Below, piece after piece: positions 48,357 through 59,994 of a stretch of 64,000 nucleotides of DNA. The number at the start of each line of letters is the position of its first letter. Positions within the stretch are counted from its first letter, which is position 1. The stretch comes from Copromyces sp. CBS 386.78 (taxonomy: Eukaryota > Ascomycota > Sordariomycetes > Sordariales > Sordariaceae): NCBI GenBank assembly GCA_030685235.1, contig MU839106.1:310001-374000 (forward strand). The letters are read 5' to 3'. A model generated the notes under the pieces. That model made no database searches and was not told where the DNA came from. It saw nothing but the letters and a program-made list of their open reading frames with translations. A program made the position numbers and the translations under genes.

Positions 48357-49482
48357 ATTGCCCTTTTTGAGAGAGAGACAGACAAAAAGGTGCAGTGGTT
48401 TCGCTGTGGGGCTGTGGGGGGGGGGGGGGGAGGGGGTAGAGTAAATGAAGGATGAGGAATTGAGGAAGGATTGGGAGGAAGGAAAGGGGAACTCTTGGAC
48501 AAATTATGCGGATCCACTGGCAGACAAACAAGATTGGAGATGCGTGTTGTACGAGTGATTACCTATGGTAGGAGAAGAGAGGTGTATGGGAATGGAAAAC
48601 ATTAAAACATTCACAATTTTTTTGGCCCTTGGCGTGCAAGCAACCAACGATTTCTGCCGGATCGCGCAGTCCGTCCAAACGAATGAATGCGTACGTACAT
48701 GTTTGCTAGTAGTACACACACAGTTGTACATACTAGAAATACTCGGATACTAGTTACTAGCACCGGTGTGGATGAATGGCTGGGAGTCCAGTGTCAGTGT
48801 CAGTGTCAAATCAGTGAGTGAGTGAGTGAGTGACCTTGTGGTAGGTAAGTAGACATCGATACATGTCAAACACGGGAGATGCGGAAGCCGACCGACGACT
48901 TGGAAATGATATATGTTTTCATTTTTATCTTGAGTCTCAAATCAAAGCAAAAAGAGAAGAATCGCGTGTTTTGTGCCGTGAAAACTTATATAAAACAGTC
49001 AGCCTAACGACCAAGCCGGTTGCATTGCATTGCATTGTCTGAATAACCAAAGTCCCATTCATCATCATCATCAAACTCATCTAAAACCAAACCCAAAACG
49101 CCACGCTGTTGATAAAAGATAGCAAAAGTAACAAAGCATAACTAGCCGGCTTGAATACGTGTTATGCCGACCCATTTCCCTCCCCTCCCCACAGCGAGAA
49201 GTCTCGTTTACTCAACCTAGAGCCCCAGCCTCAATCAACCTCATCTGTGCCCCAAACCCTTCAGCGTTCGTGTTGTTAATCAAGAAGTATGTTGACCGGA
49301 TAAAGGGTTCCCCTAGTCTGTCCCGGGCTCCCGGCAGTAGTTGTTGTCGAGATGTGAGGACCTTCATTCACTGCGCCCAACTGTCTTGTGACGCAGCCGG
49401 TCCAGGTTCATAACTATGCTCACTCAGAGAACGAGCCGGCGACAGCCTTCTTTTCCCTGCAGAACTTCCCCAATCGCTTGCT
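48357..49482. other. 3' flanks of convergent SDH3 and TAF6 genes
   Basis: This space lies between convergent genes, with no gene inside. A G15 homopolymer sits at 48,416-48,430 in the SDH3 3' UTR, followed by purine-rich sequence. A GTGA tetranucleotide repeat lies near 48,812-48,832, and TGCAT repeats near 49,020-49,037. Confidence 0.65.
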
Positions 49483-51178
49483 TCATGGGCGACGTATCCC
49501 ATGTGCATCATCCGCACCAAAAGGATTCCGAGGGGTTCCAGGATCCTGAGGGGTGCGTCCAATCGTCTGAGACCTTGCACCAGTACCAGTACCAGTCATG
49601 TAATCATCCTCAACCTCCTCGTTAACCCCGGGCTCTTCACTCCTGATACTCGGCCCCCCGTTCTGCTGCTGCTGCTGCTGCTCCTGTAATATACGCCGGG
49701 CATTGCCATCGGCCTGGGATGCCTACTCCAAATGCCTCACCTCCAAAATACCCCGGTTCAAATGCTGATTGCCCAGCCTCGCCACCCTCTCGCCGATCGT
49801 CCTTCCCAGGAACTCGATAACCAGCTGACCCTCCCTGTCCAGCTCTTCCACGTCCGCGACATTAGGCAGAAGAATGCCCTCTACCAGCGTTTCTATCGCC
49901 TTCATGATGCCTCCCACAAGGGCTTCATACTCCAAGTGGCTCGCCTCGCCCTTTTCGCGTAGCGGGGTGAGGATACCCTCGTCGAACATTTTCAGATTCG
50001 GCAGAACCAGAATGCGCACGGCTTCGGGCCCGCCGGCTGCCGCAAGACCGCTGATGGCACCGTAAAGAACGGCAGGGGACTTGGTCGGGTCGAGCAAGAA
50101 CTTGAGGCAAGTGCGGGTGAGCTTGGGACGCAAGAGGGCGTTGGTCTTGCTGTATTTTCTGGCAATGGTGCCCAGTAGACTGGCAGCTACTTCGCGGAGG
50201 CGGTACTGATCCTTCAGGGCATCGGTTCCTTCGACACTAGACTCGGATCCGCCCAGCTTGCGGGCCATGAGGCAGGTTAGGACGGGGGCGGCGAGGGAGG
50301 AGGCGTAGGGGTCGAGGAAGATGGAGGGGTTTTCGAGGATGGCGCCCGTGAGCTCCATCATTTGGCGGAGAACGAAGAGGTCGTCGAGTCGGTGGGTGAC
50401 CTGGTTGTTGATGAAGGAGACGAAGTAGGGAACTAGTTGGTGAAGACCGGGATCGGAGCGGACCGAGTCCAAGGCTGCGGAGCGCAGACGCGTCTTCTCT
50501 TGGTCGGGGTCGTCGTCCATGATGGCTGCTTGGACTTTGTCGAAGTAGAGGATGAGCTCTTTGCTGATGACGTGCTTGACGGCGGGGCGGAAGGCGACGT
50601 TGTCGTTGCCGGCGAGGGCGGCCACGGCAGGGTTCGCGCCGGGACCCTTGGGCAGGAGGTCTTTGGACGAGGTCTCGCCTGTGGTGGGGTTTTGGGGGAT
50701 GGAGGGTTGGACGCCGTCGATTGCGAGCCAGTGGGCTGGGGAGGGAGGTAATAATTAGCTGAGGTCAAGCTGATAGAGAGCAAAGAAGCTTACCGGTAAA
50801 GCTCATATCGCGGGGCACCTTTGGTAGAGGAGCGTTGATGACCTTTTCAAAGTCCACCTCCTCGTCTTCAATGTAGAACAGCGGTTGACCGGGGCCAATG
50901 CTGGCTTCTCCGTAGCGAAGTGGTCGGGTGGAATCGTATCCGTAGAGAGGCTCGACGTCGAGAACTCTGAGAGCTTGCGAGACATCTTGTACTGTCAGAA
51001 TGGTGCGGTTGGCAGCTCGCATGAAGCGTAGGGCCTCGACGACGACCTGGCCAATTCGGTATTCGACATCTTGGGTGAGCACGCGGAGGGGCTCTTCGGT
51101 CAGGTTGATTCCTATCGACTCGGCCACGTCCTTGACGTTCTCGGGGTTCCAGAGGAGCTTTGGTCCCTCCCCTGCCAT
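49483..51178 (-). CDS. TAF6: TFIID subunit 6 (TAF6), histone-fold and HEAT domains
   Basis: TAF6 is a subunit of the general transcription factor TFIID (and SAGA in fungi) and pairs with TAF9 through an H4-like histone fold. Exons: 51,178-50,794, 50,735-49,741 and 49,683-49,483, with 57-58-bp introns; about 526 residues. Residues about 8-75 form the histone fold ([15 protein letters not shown], then [20 protein letters not shown]). The TAF6 linker [14 protein letters not shown] follows. Exon 2 carries the conserved HEAT domain: [34 protein letters not shown], then [20 protein letters not shown] repeats. The frame would end at a stop in 49,723, but a GTGAGG donor and TACAG acceptor extend it into an exon with a Gln run (E-Q6-N), an acidic stretch and GTGTGA. 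That last exon is the least certain part. Confidence 0.92.
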
Positions 51179-53703
51179 TGTTGGTGATTGCTGGGGATGC
51201 GGTCGTGTGATTTCGGTGGTGAAATATTGGTCGAGCCAAGTCGCGTGAATGGAAGCTGTCGCGTTCGGTGGTGGTGGCTCGCTGTAGAATGATGTACAGG
51301 TCAAGTTCACGGTGGATGGACAAGGGCAACTGAAGAGAGGGGCCCCGCAGTGGGACCTGAGTGGTTCGTGCTGGTTAGCCTAGCCGGTTAGGGTTAGCGC
51401 TTGGAGTTCATTGATGGTGCTCCACATGTCTCGACAACAACGTCCATCGACTTTCATGTCTTCAACTTCACCTTTCCATCACTCGTCATTATCGTCCATA
51501 TTGTCGCCTACAGCTACGATTGCGAGATAACTCAGATACCATTATGTTATTCGTTCTCAGACAGAATTGTCTTCTCTGAAACCCACCTCCGGCTATATGA
51601 AACTTCCGTTCCTTTCACATGGTGTCGTTATCGTCAATGACATGCTCAACCTTGGACATGACTACTCGGCGACATGGATTTCATCACAAAGTCAGACCTC
51701 TCTATGTGGACTTCATGACACATGACAGTCAGGAAAAGAAGGTAAAAAGGAAGACTAAAAGAACAAAACATACAACACCAGGGATTCGCTGGTCGTCACC
51801 GACCCAACTACTAGTCTGGCCCTCACTGGCTTATCTATGGGAGAGCGGACGGGATCCCGAGTTTTCCAGTGGGTGTGGTCGTATGTGGTAGTTCCGGGCG
51901 GTTGCCTAGCTTATATCAGTAAGACGAGAAAGGCTCCGGTTGTACGTCTCGAGAAATACTTTACTGGGCCCGTGGGTAACACCATCGTGGTGTAGGGATC
52001 GTTCAACGACCCCATCTCCTCGCCATCAAGTTACTGATGAGTGAAGCGCCTTTGGTTGTGTTATGCTGCTGCCACTCTGTCGTTATTCCTCTCATCATGT
52101 CTGCAAGTGCTCCCTCGTTTCTCGTGTCTTTTTCACTCAGGTGGTCCTATCATCCCGCAATGGTCTTTTCAGGGCTGGCATACCTTTATTCGGATTTCCC
52201 CCAGAGCCTTTCGTACATCACCTCGAAATGGAGGGTAGCATTTAGCGGCTCAAAGTCTGGCTCGCACGTGGAAACACCACCCCATTGAGTTTTGACTGTT
52301 CATAAGATGCAGGAAAGTTCCGCACTGTTTCGTTTCTTTCGTTCAAAGGATTTGCCGGATTCTGAGCCGACAGAGCAGATCCTCGTGCCCTTGCCACGGA
52401 GCTAGTTGTTCCATGAATCCGTGGCTAAATGCCAGCAATCGTCCTTTATCCCGATATCCTTATTAAACGCTCAACCTTGCCAGATATCCATGGTACTCTA
52501 GCCGAGGAATTACCACTTACCATTGGCTCATCTCCCGCGGCTTTACTGTGTAGCTGTTGCCGGCGCCGCCAGCTTGGAAAATTACACGACAAAAAAAAAA
52601 AAAGCCAAAAAAAAACAGCCAAACAACAGGACTCTTTGGAGACAGGGAAAGCCACCTGGGCCAGCGGTCAGTCAGACGTGAGTGCAAAAAACAGTTGAAA
52701 AAGCAAGCAAAGATGGGCAACACGAAAAGAAAGAAAAATTAATTGATTTACAGTAGGGAGCATCTTCTACGCTTCGGGAACGACCGGATATCCTTTCCGA
52801 GTCGAACTCGGGACCTCTTGGTGCACCAAGAAAGAGGCCACTACTGGAACCAGTTGACCAGTTCCGAAGCAAGACGAAAGTTTGGTCTGGACATACGGCT
52901 TATCAAGGGCACTTGGGGTCCAGGTTGCGTCCAATGTCGTCGGCCCCTGGAAGGATCAGCTCGACATGTGCGCTGGTCTCTGATATAAGCGCCGTCCCGG
53001 CACTCACAGCTCCATCTTGCGGTCCGTACGAGCCGTTGGCTGGGTCGGTACCCGGTCACGTCTTCTTCAGCTTCTGCCGCGGCTTGATGCGACCCAACAT
53101 GTTTTATGACCTGGATCAGCACTGCGATACAAGCACCTTGACGGCCGCTCGACCCATGGCAAACTTGTAGCACGGCATTAAAGCACCATGCTTACTGCCG
53201 TAGATTAATCTTCCGATACACCCATTCCAAGGTCCTGCGTCTTTGAGGCGTTCAATCCCGCAAGGCGAAACATCTCCGACCGTGACCGTCCATCAACACT
53301 CCACCCACTGACAGTTAATCAACATGAGTCGGCAAAACAAAGTTGTGATCCGATACACTGCTCAGCAGACCCAAATCATATGTATAGGAGAAAAAAAGGG
53401 ACTTATAAGTGGGCAGACAGCCGTATGATCTACTCAACAGTGGCGCCATCACTCATGTTTCCCACTCTCGTTTGAGGAGCCCGACGACAACCGTTGACGG
53501 CAACTAGCTAGTGGTCGACCCCAGATTGGGCCTCCAAGCGAGTATATCTCAACCTGCATTTCCCCAGATTTCTCCACGTTTTCTATACATAGACGTCCTT
53601 CCAGAACCAGGATTGACAGCAGAGCTTGCCAAGAGCATCACCCACATCCTTGTCATACATCACTCCCGCATCACGTTACAACACGGCAGTTCTTGCCAAC
53701 ATC
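51179..53703. other. Intergenic region upstream of TAF6
   Basis: No supported protein gene; frames are at most 110 codons. An A-rich stretch lies at 52,590-52,620. A structured tRNA-like sequence at 52,771-52,870 is listed separately. Confidence 0.55.
52771..52870 (-). other. tRNA-like multi-stem structure
   Basis: On the minus strand, GCTTCGGAAC at the start pairs with GTTCCCGAAGC at the end (10 bp, one bulge). Inside are an A-box-like TGGTCAACTGG (10 of 11), a hairpin CCTCTT..AAGAGG around CTTGGTGCACCAAG, and CCGAG-TTCGA-CTCGG containing a B-box-like GAGTTCGACTC. A T5 run follows about 30 bases further on. The T-arm looks two bases short, and 17 extra bases lie before the closing strand, so this is a decayed tRNA or another structured RNA rather than a standard tRNA. 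Confidence 0.3.
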
Positions 53704-55574
53704 ATGTTACCCCTTATAGCCCTCCTTCCCATTGCAGGCTTGGCAGCCGCGGCGGCAGACATCTTAGCCTTCGAAAAAGCCGATATCCTCACCGACTGCC
53801 TGACCAGGTCCAACGTCCCCTGGAACACTCGCGGCTCCAACGACTGGAAACTGGACGCCGCCCCCTTACAATCTCCGACTAAACTTCACACCAGTCGGCC
53901 ATCGCCGTCCCTACCACCGTCAGACCCATCCAGGATGCGGTAGCCTATGCCTCCAAGATAGGGGTAAAAGCCAACGCCAAATGCGGTGGGCACAGCTATG
54001 GCTCGTTTGGCCTCGGAGGAGAGAATGGGCATCTGACTATCGAGGTGGACAGAATGATCAAGGTCGTGCTGGCTGGATAACGCCACCGGCATAGCAACGG
54101 TGGAAGGAGGGTCAAGGCTGGGACATGTGGCGTATGAAGCTTTATAACCAAGGAAAACGGGCCTTCAGTCATGGGACTTGTCCTGGGTACCTTAAATTTT
54201 CTTCTCCCCTATCACCCCTCACCCCGCCCTCAAAACCAAATGGAACCCAACAATTAACCCTCAACAAAGCGTCGGAGTAGCCGGCCACGTCCTCCACGGC
54301 GGACGGCATCTCCTCGCACACACCCACGGTCTCGCCCAGCCCTCGACTGGCTCGACTCCAGTCCGCGACCCTAACCCTCGCCAACTCCAGCCTAAGGTAC
54401 CTACTGTAGTAACCTGCTCATCCACCCCAAAACCCCGATCTCTTGATTCTCTTCTGGGCCTTATGCGGCGCCGGCGGCTCCCTAGGTGTCCAGTCGTAAC
54501 CGAGTTTTCGCTTCAAGACTTTCGCCGCACCCGAGGCTGGACCATAACGTTCTTTATTGCGCAAGCCAGGCACCCTGGAAGACGGAACAGCAGGCTCGGG
54601 AGGGCATGACTAAGGTAGGTGCTTTTCAGGACTTTGTGACGGACGAACGTGAAAAAATGACCAGGGAGTTGAACATGAGACTGTTTATCACCAACAGGTT
54701 TGTCAATGGAACTTTGAGGGGCTCAACTGTTTTACGGGGATAAACTTAAGACGGGACTGCAGGCGGTGTTGGGCCCGTTGTTGAAAGCGACGAATGCGAG
54801 TCTTGTGATGGCGCAGCAGGGCGGGTGGCTGCCTGGATCAGGTTGAAGCATTTTGGGAATGGAGTATTGGAGTTAATCTGGATCTGCAGGGACATCCTTA
54901 TAGTATGGTTGGTAATAAGTTGTTTTGTCTTTTTCCTTCCTCCCTCCTTCCTAGAGTGTATCTCTCTGACAAGTGTTGGGCTCTCTCTCTCTCTTCACCT
55001 TTTCCTGTTTCATCCCATCCGGATATCCCCTTCAACTTGCTGCCATTCCATTCACCCCCAAGCTTATAAACCCCCGTCAACTACCTAACAATAACAAGCA
55101 CGAAACCTTCTACTCCTCCTCCCTCTACACCAAACCCTTCACCCCCTCCCAACCTAACTCTCCGCCTTCACATCCTACTGGTTCACCCACGCCAAAGCCA
55201 ACAAGCGAGACTGGTACGTGCAAATCGACGTGCACGGCGGTCCCACCTCGGCCGTCACCGTTCCCGAGGTCGACTCAACCGCTTATGCCCACCGGAACTA
55301 CCTGTTCATGTTCCTGTTCTACAACCGTATTGATAGGGGTGTTTATCCGGCTGAGGGCTTCACGGCCATACAGAACTTTGTGGGCAATGTCACGGTCAAG
55401 ATCCCTGTGGAGGAGTGGGGCATGTATGTCAATTATCCGGATCTGCAAATGGAGAGAGAAGCGGCGCAGAAGAATTATTGGGGACAGCATTTGGACAGGT
55501 TGACGAGTGTGAAGGGGAGCGTGGACCCGGGGGATCTGTTCAGTTATCCTCAGGGCGTTGTGCCGGCTGTGTAG
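53704..55574 (+). pseudogene. FAD-linked oxidase (berberine-bridge/AA7 type) broken by indels
   Basis: The ATG at 53,704 starts a signal peptide (MLPLIALLPIAGLAAAAA). The mature start LTDCLTRSNVPWNTRGS fits secreted glucooligosaccharide-oxidase-like enzymes. Further conserved pieces appear in different frames: KANAKCGGHSYGSFGLGG (His-FAD site), AFSHGTCPG (Cys-FAD site), VGVAGHVLHGG, and the C-terminal block VQIDVHGGPTSAV, then YVNYPDLQ, NYWGQHLDRL and VDPGDLF, which is intact in frame from 55,218 to the stop at 55,574. At least four small indels, including an extra base near 53,868, another near 53,902 and a 4-base GCTG duplication near 54,078, break the frame in the first 500 bases. Stops of RIP type are not abundant and base composition is normal. 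So this is single-copy gene decay, not RIP. Confidence 0.85.
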
Positions 55575-55849
55575 GTACAAGTAGGCACGAGGGGGTGGAT
55601 GGTGTTGTGGACATGTGGTGGACGAAATGGAGTCAAGTGATGCAGGTACTTGTGGTCATATTTATTTCCATCTCGAGACATGGAGTGTTGTTATCGCGTG
55701 GCTTCCTACGGACATTCTGATCAAGTGTACAGATATAACGGCTACAGATACAAAGCTTCCTCCCAATGACCCCTCCCCTACACAGAAATACAATTCACGA
55801 CCCTCTCAACCCGGTGTTTCGATTGCCTTAGGTTGTCAAGCAAATCCTC

Positions 55850-57345
55850 ATCTACGGTGAAAAGACCGGCAACCACGCCGCCACGACTGCTAACATAATG
55901 TCGATCATCTTGTCTTCCGGGAAGACCAAATTGGTGGCAGATTGGCCAAAAGGAACGTCACGGAGCAGGCACGCAGAAGCGCCCTTGGGGTATGAGGTCG
56001 CATAACTGGTGCCACCCAGTGTCGGCGATGAAGCCGGGAGGGGGATATCCTCAGGGACGGACGAATTTTTGAAGTGCTGGTGCGTGTGGTGCTGGAGGAG
56101 GAGCATGTTGCGCTTGATGTTGAGGAGCGTGTGGCGGCGCAAAGCAGAGGCGCCCTTGTACAGTCCGACCAGGCCCAAGTTGCGGACGCTCCACATAGCA
56201 GAGCGCATGGGAGCGCCCTCGACAAAGAGAAGTCTGGCCTCGGCCACATGACGGTTTCTCCAGGTAGGGTCAAGGACCTTTGCGAAATCCTCAAGACCAA
56301 AGGTCTGTTCGGGTCAGCGTTAGGGATTTTAGGAAATAAACGTGTTAACGTGCAGGGTCCGCAGCTGCACTCATGCAACATTAAGGCAGCGTTAAGGTAT
56401 GCTACATGGAAAGAAGCAGGGCGCCAGCAACTTCACCCTGGACTTGCAGTCTGATCTTGGCAATCTGCAAAAGGTTGGGGCGAGCCGAAACCGGAGACAC
56501 GAAACCAGAAGACCTGTTCCACAAGAAAACGGTCAGCAACATTCAACAGCAAGAGCAACACACACAAACAGGAATCAAGAACAACTTACAACTTGTGCTA
56601 GAGGTTGCTTATTGCCCTTAGTACGGGTAATAGCAGCCAGGCCCTGCTTAGTGACACCCATGAAGTGGTGCTTAGCCGAAAAGGAGGGCAAGAACCCAAA
56701 GATATACATCGGTTCAGGAACAAGGGCTGAGCCGAGCCGTTCAGTTGGCCGTCATGATCGTCTTGACCGCGGAAGGCACAGGCTCCTAGCTCTGTGGTGT
56801 TTCCGCAAACCCGCACATCCTCGACTCTGGAGTGGTGATGGAGGGGGCCGCAGCAGGGGCGCTGTTCTGTGTGGCAGACGGGCTGGCAGGAGCATTGACA
56901 ACGGCGACGTTGGGAACAACGGTGTTGATCGAGGGCGCAGCAGCGCTGGCCTCAGCCGAGGCAGCGACGGCAGGGCTGGAGCTGGACAAACGCCTCGTAT
57001 ATGCCGAAACCAAGAATGAATGATATGATGAAGGGAGAGGGATATGGTAACCGTGATGGTGTACTCGCACAAGCTCAGGCAGCGGGAGCCACCTGCCTTG
57101 GTTGAGTCGCCATCTGATGGTTCTGCTGGGATTTCCTCACATGAGCTTACGTCCGGCACCACTTTTGCGACGACGAGAGGAGACTAGCCAGGACTGTCCG
57201 CCAAGTGTGTCCGCGAAGACTGGATCCATGTTTCTCGAAGAGCTGGAAGGCCTGGCGAATGCGCTCGCCCTGCAGACCACGAAGCATCTGAGAGAATTGT
57301 TGAATGTCGAGGACAATCTCCAGGGGGTTTGTGGAGACCTATTGC
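55850..57345 (-). pseudogene. AGC1: Scrambled mosaic of mitochondrial aspartate-glutamate carrier (AGC1) fragments
   Basis: Minus-strand pieces match the calcium-regulated aspartate/glutamate carrier of the mitochondrial inner membrane. Reading 5' to 3': STNPLEIV (about 57,340), FSQMLRGLQGERIRQAFQLF (about 57,297-57,235, EF-hand region), AKIRLQVQGEVAGA (about 56,470-56,425), FAKVLDPTWRNRHVAEA (about 56,285-56,235), then EGAPMRSAMW and RNLGLVGLYKGASA (to about 56,145), and after about 160 bases KGASACLLRDVPF (55,986-55,945). In a normal carrier the EF-hand and DPTWRNRH pieces come first and NPLEIV-KIRLQVQGEV later, contiguous. Here the pieces alternate and KGASA is duplicated. Intron-like GTAAGT..CAG segments separate some. 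Intact family members exceed 650 residues, so this cannot be a working carrier. Confidence 0.6.
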
Positions 57346-58800
57346 AGGAGAAAACAATTAGTATCTCAGCGGCAAGAGCAACACACAGAAAGAGGCCAAG
57401 CATGACTTACGACTTTGCTCGGCGAGAATGGCAAGGTTGGCGCTGGGGCCTGAGAGGAGAGAGGAGAGAGGGTGGGGAGGGACTTCATCTCCTGCAGCCA
57501 CTGTTGGGTGGTCGCGGCAGCAATCATTTCCCTGCCAGAAAATGTCCTGAAACTCGAGCGATGAGGCGGTCATCGATGCGAGTAATGGGAATCGGGCAGT
57601 CTTGAAAGCGGTGCTGCAGGAGGTTCGATCGGATGGTGTATACAGCCCAACCTGGGGTATCTGGGAGGCCCGGGAGACACTGGCAGGAACGTTGCAACAT
57701 GATACAACCAACGCGCCAAAGAGAAGGGAATGAGTTGAGGAAAGAAACAGCGCGACAACAGGTAGTCGTCTCCGCCGCTGTCCTTTCTGATGGCGCATCG
57801 TAGTTCGTGTCTCTTGGGTTGAACGGCCACGCACCCCTCTTGCCCAGCGGCACTTTCCTGCTTTCGTGTGTTAGGTCTGGGCTGAGGTTTGACTGAAGAG
57901 TGGAAGCCATGACTTACGGTCTATGCCCCTACGGGGGCACAGGAACGTTGCCGCCAGCGTTCGGCACGGGAACAGCAAACATGATGCCCTTACGGTTGCG
58001 GGTGGGACCAGACCCAGCTGATGGGCCTGGAGATGCCGAAGCCGCCCATGGGGCTGCTGCTGCAGCCTGAGCCGAGGCAGCTGCTGAAGTTGTTGCTGTG
58101 GTTGTTGCTGCTGAGGGAGGGAAGCCCGCAATTGCTGCTGGGGCAGCTGCTGCTGGGCCCGCCCCTTGGGGAGGTGCTGTCAAGGCAGCCTCAGCCGACG
58201 CTTGATTCATCGCTGGTTAAGTTGGTGGGGACTGACGGCGAAGTCAGCAAGATTCTGATGAACGACACAGAGGGGGTAGTGGAACTTACCAAGTGAAAAT
58301 GCCAGCGACGAGGGAGCCGAGCAGAGCACCGGCTGGGAGCAAGGCGACGATTACACCTTGGCCGGTGTGCTGAGAAGACTGAAGAGTGGTGGCGGTTGCC
58401 GATGAAACTTGGTGTGCTGTTGACGTTCTTGAACGCAAGCAGCGATGAAGAATGTGAGGAAGTGTTGATAGAGGTTGTGTTGGATGGTGAGGGAAAGGAA
58501 GAGGGGGGGAAGAAGAGGATATAAGAGGGAAGAGGGAAGAGGGAAGAGGGAAGAAAGAAACGGGAGAGGTGGGAAGAGAGGGGCACAACGAAGGACGAGG
58601 GGAGCGGCTGCCTGAAAGGCACGGGTGCGTGGGAGAAAAAAAAGAATTGTGGGAGTCTAAATTTGGCTGCCGCGCTGGCAGAGAGACGCGTGCCTTCCAT
58701 TCTCTTTCCAGACGGCAACCGTCAAAGAGGGGAACAGGCAACGTGATCGTGTCATTCTTAACCGTAGAGGTACCTGGAAGAAGCCCGGCGGTCACGAGTG
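57346..58800 (-). other. Possible spliced, Ala-rich or pseudogenic locus upstream of carrier mosaic
   Basis: The minus strand contains several intron-like segments: donors GTAAGT at about 58,286, GTAAGTCATG at about 57,918 and again near 57,412, each followed by a CAG/TAG acceptor within 60-100 bases. Between them lie TGQGVIVALLPAGALLGSLV (about 58,360-58,300, membrane-helix-like, MFS-transporter style), an Ala/Pro-rich segment starting MNQASAEAAL (58,210), and KRGAWPFNPRDTNYDAP (near 57,830). No continuous protein can be assembled with confidence. It may be the 5' part of the same scrambled locus, a pseudogene of a sugar transporter, or a poorly conserved gene. Confidence 0.3.
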
Positions 58801-59994
58801 TCCCGACGGGACCGAGAAAGAAAAGGGAAACAGCACTCGGACAATGATCCCATGTTCAGTGACAGGACTGCCTCCACCTTGAATTCCTTTCGTCTGGCTC
58901 TTGCCATCTCTAGTCAACTTGTCTACGCATTCTCCCCTCTCGGTTGTGCCTTTTCTTCGGAGAGGAAGGCATGGTTCTACTGTGACTAGAGGTAGGTACG
59001 TCGATTTAGGTCATAGGTGAAACTTTCAAGCAATTCTTTCCCAGTTTGGGCATGTTGGAATACGCCGTGTGGTCATTTAAAGTGAAAAGCGGGCGAACGA
59101 AGCAGAATTACGTTGAGAAGATGGTTGTTACGCGATATAGTACAAAGTGTCCTCCTCGACCTCGAACATTCTAATTGTTTGCTCCAAACAAGTTGCGACC
59201 CCATACACCTTTCCACCCGTAGCATTCCTTCCTCGAGATTCTTGATGTTGTTGCTGGTGCTTGATTGTTGCGATCGGTTGTTTCGACCTGACTATGGCTC
59301 AGGCTCCTCTTTTGCTGCCGCTGAAGGCATCGAGACCACTACTCGAGTCAGAATGGTCATTCTTGCGAACCTCAAGATAAGAGTTTTGCAGGAAAAGGAG
59401 ATATCATACCTTTGACTGCGTCGTTGTCACTTGGCAACAACCAGTTGTTTTTGTTCGGTGAAGTTTGGGGTTTGTTGATCTTCGGATGAAGTGACAGGTT
59501 GTTGCGAAAAGCTGGTTGAAAGATGGCAGTTAAGCATCTCTGTTCTTGGAGGTTCAGGTTGTTTTGAAGCATCGGCGTTGACGTTTGCTTGTGTCGACTG
59601 AGGAGTCTGTTGCGCAGTGGAAAACGCGGGGATGGAAAGGAAGGCAGAGGAAGAAGAAAAAGCCAGCCGCAGAGGCAGAGCCCGCAGACAAGAGAGCCAG
59701 ATCGGCTACTGGAGGCGCACGAGCCATCAGGTTGACGGTTCAGATGAGCGATCGATGGCAGACGGGGCAGTAAATAACGCGTGCGGGATAGCCATACGCG
59801 ACGTACCGGGGAAAGAGCAACGGTGACATGGGAGAGCCCTCGATGCGAAGAAATACTGAGGAGCGATGTGCGCTCTGATCAGAAATGGCAAGAGCCGTCT
59901 CGCTCAACAATGTTCTGCTATGCTAAACTAAGGTACCTATGAAAGGGGCCGTGGGCGAGGCCGATGGGACTGGATTGACAATTATGGCGACCGC
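58801..59994. other. Intergenic region, no supported gene
   Basis: Short frames only. A plus frame at 59,585-59,773 encodes a very basic patch (GRQRKKKKPAAEAEPADKRA) but has no family match that I recognise and no upstream exon. Confidence 0.55.
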
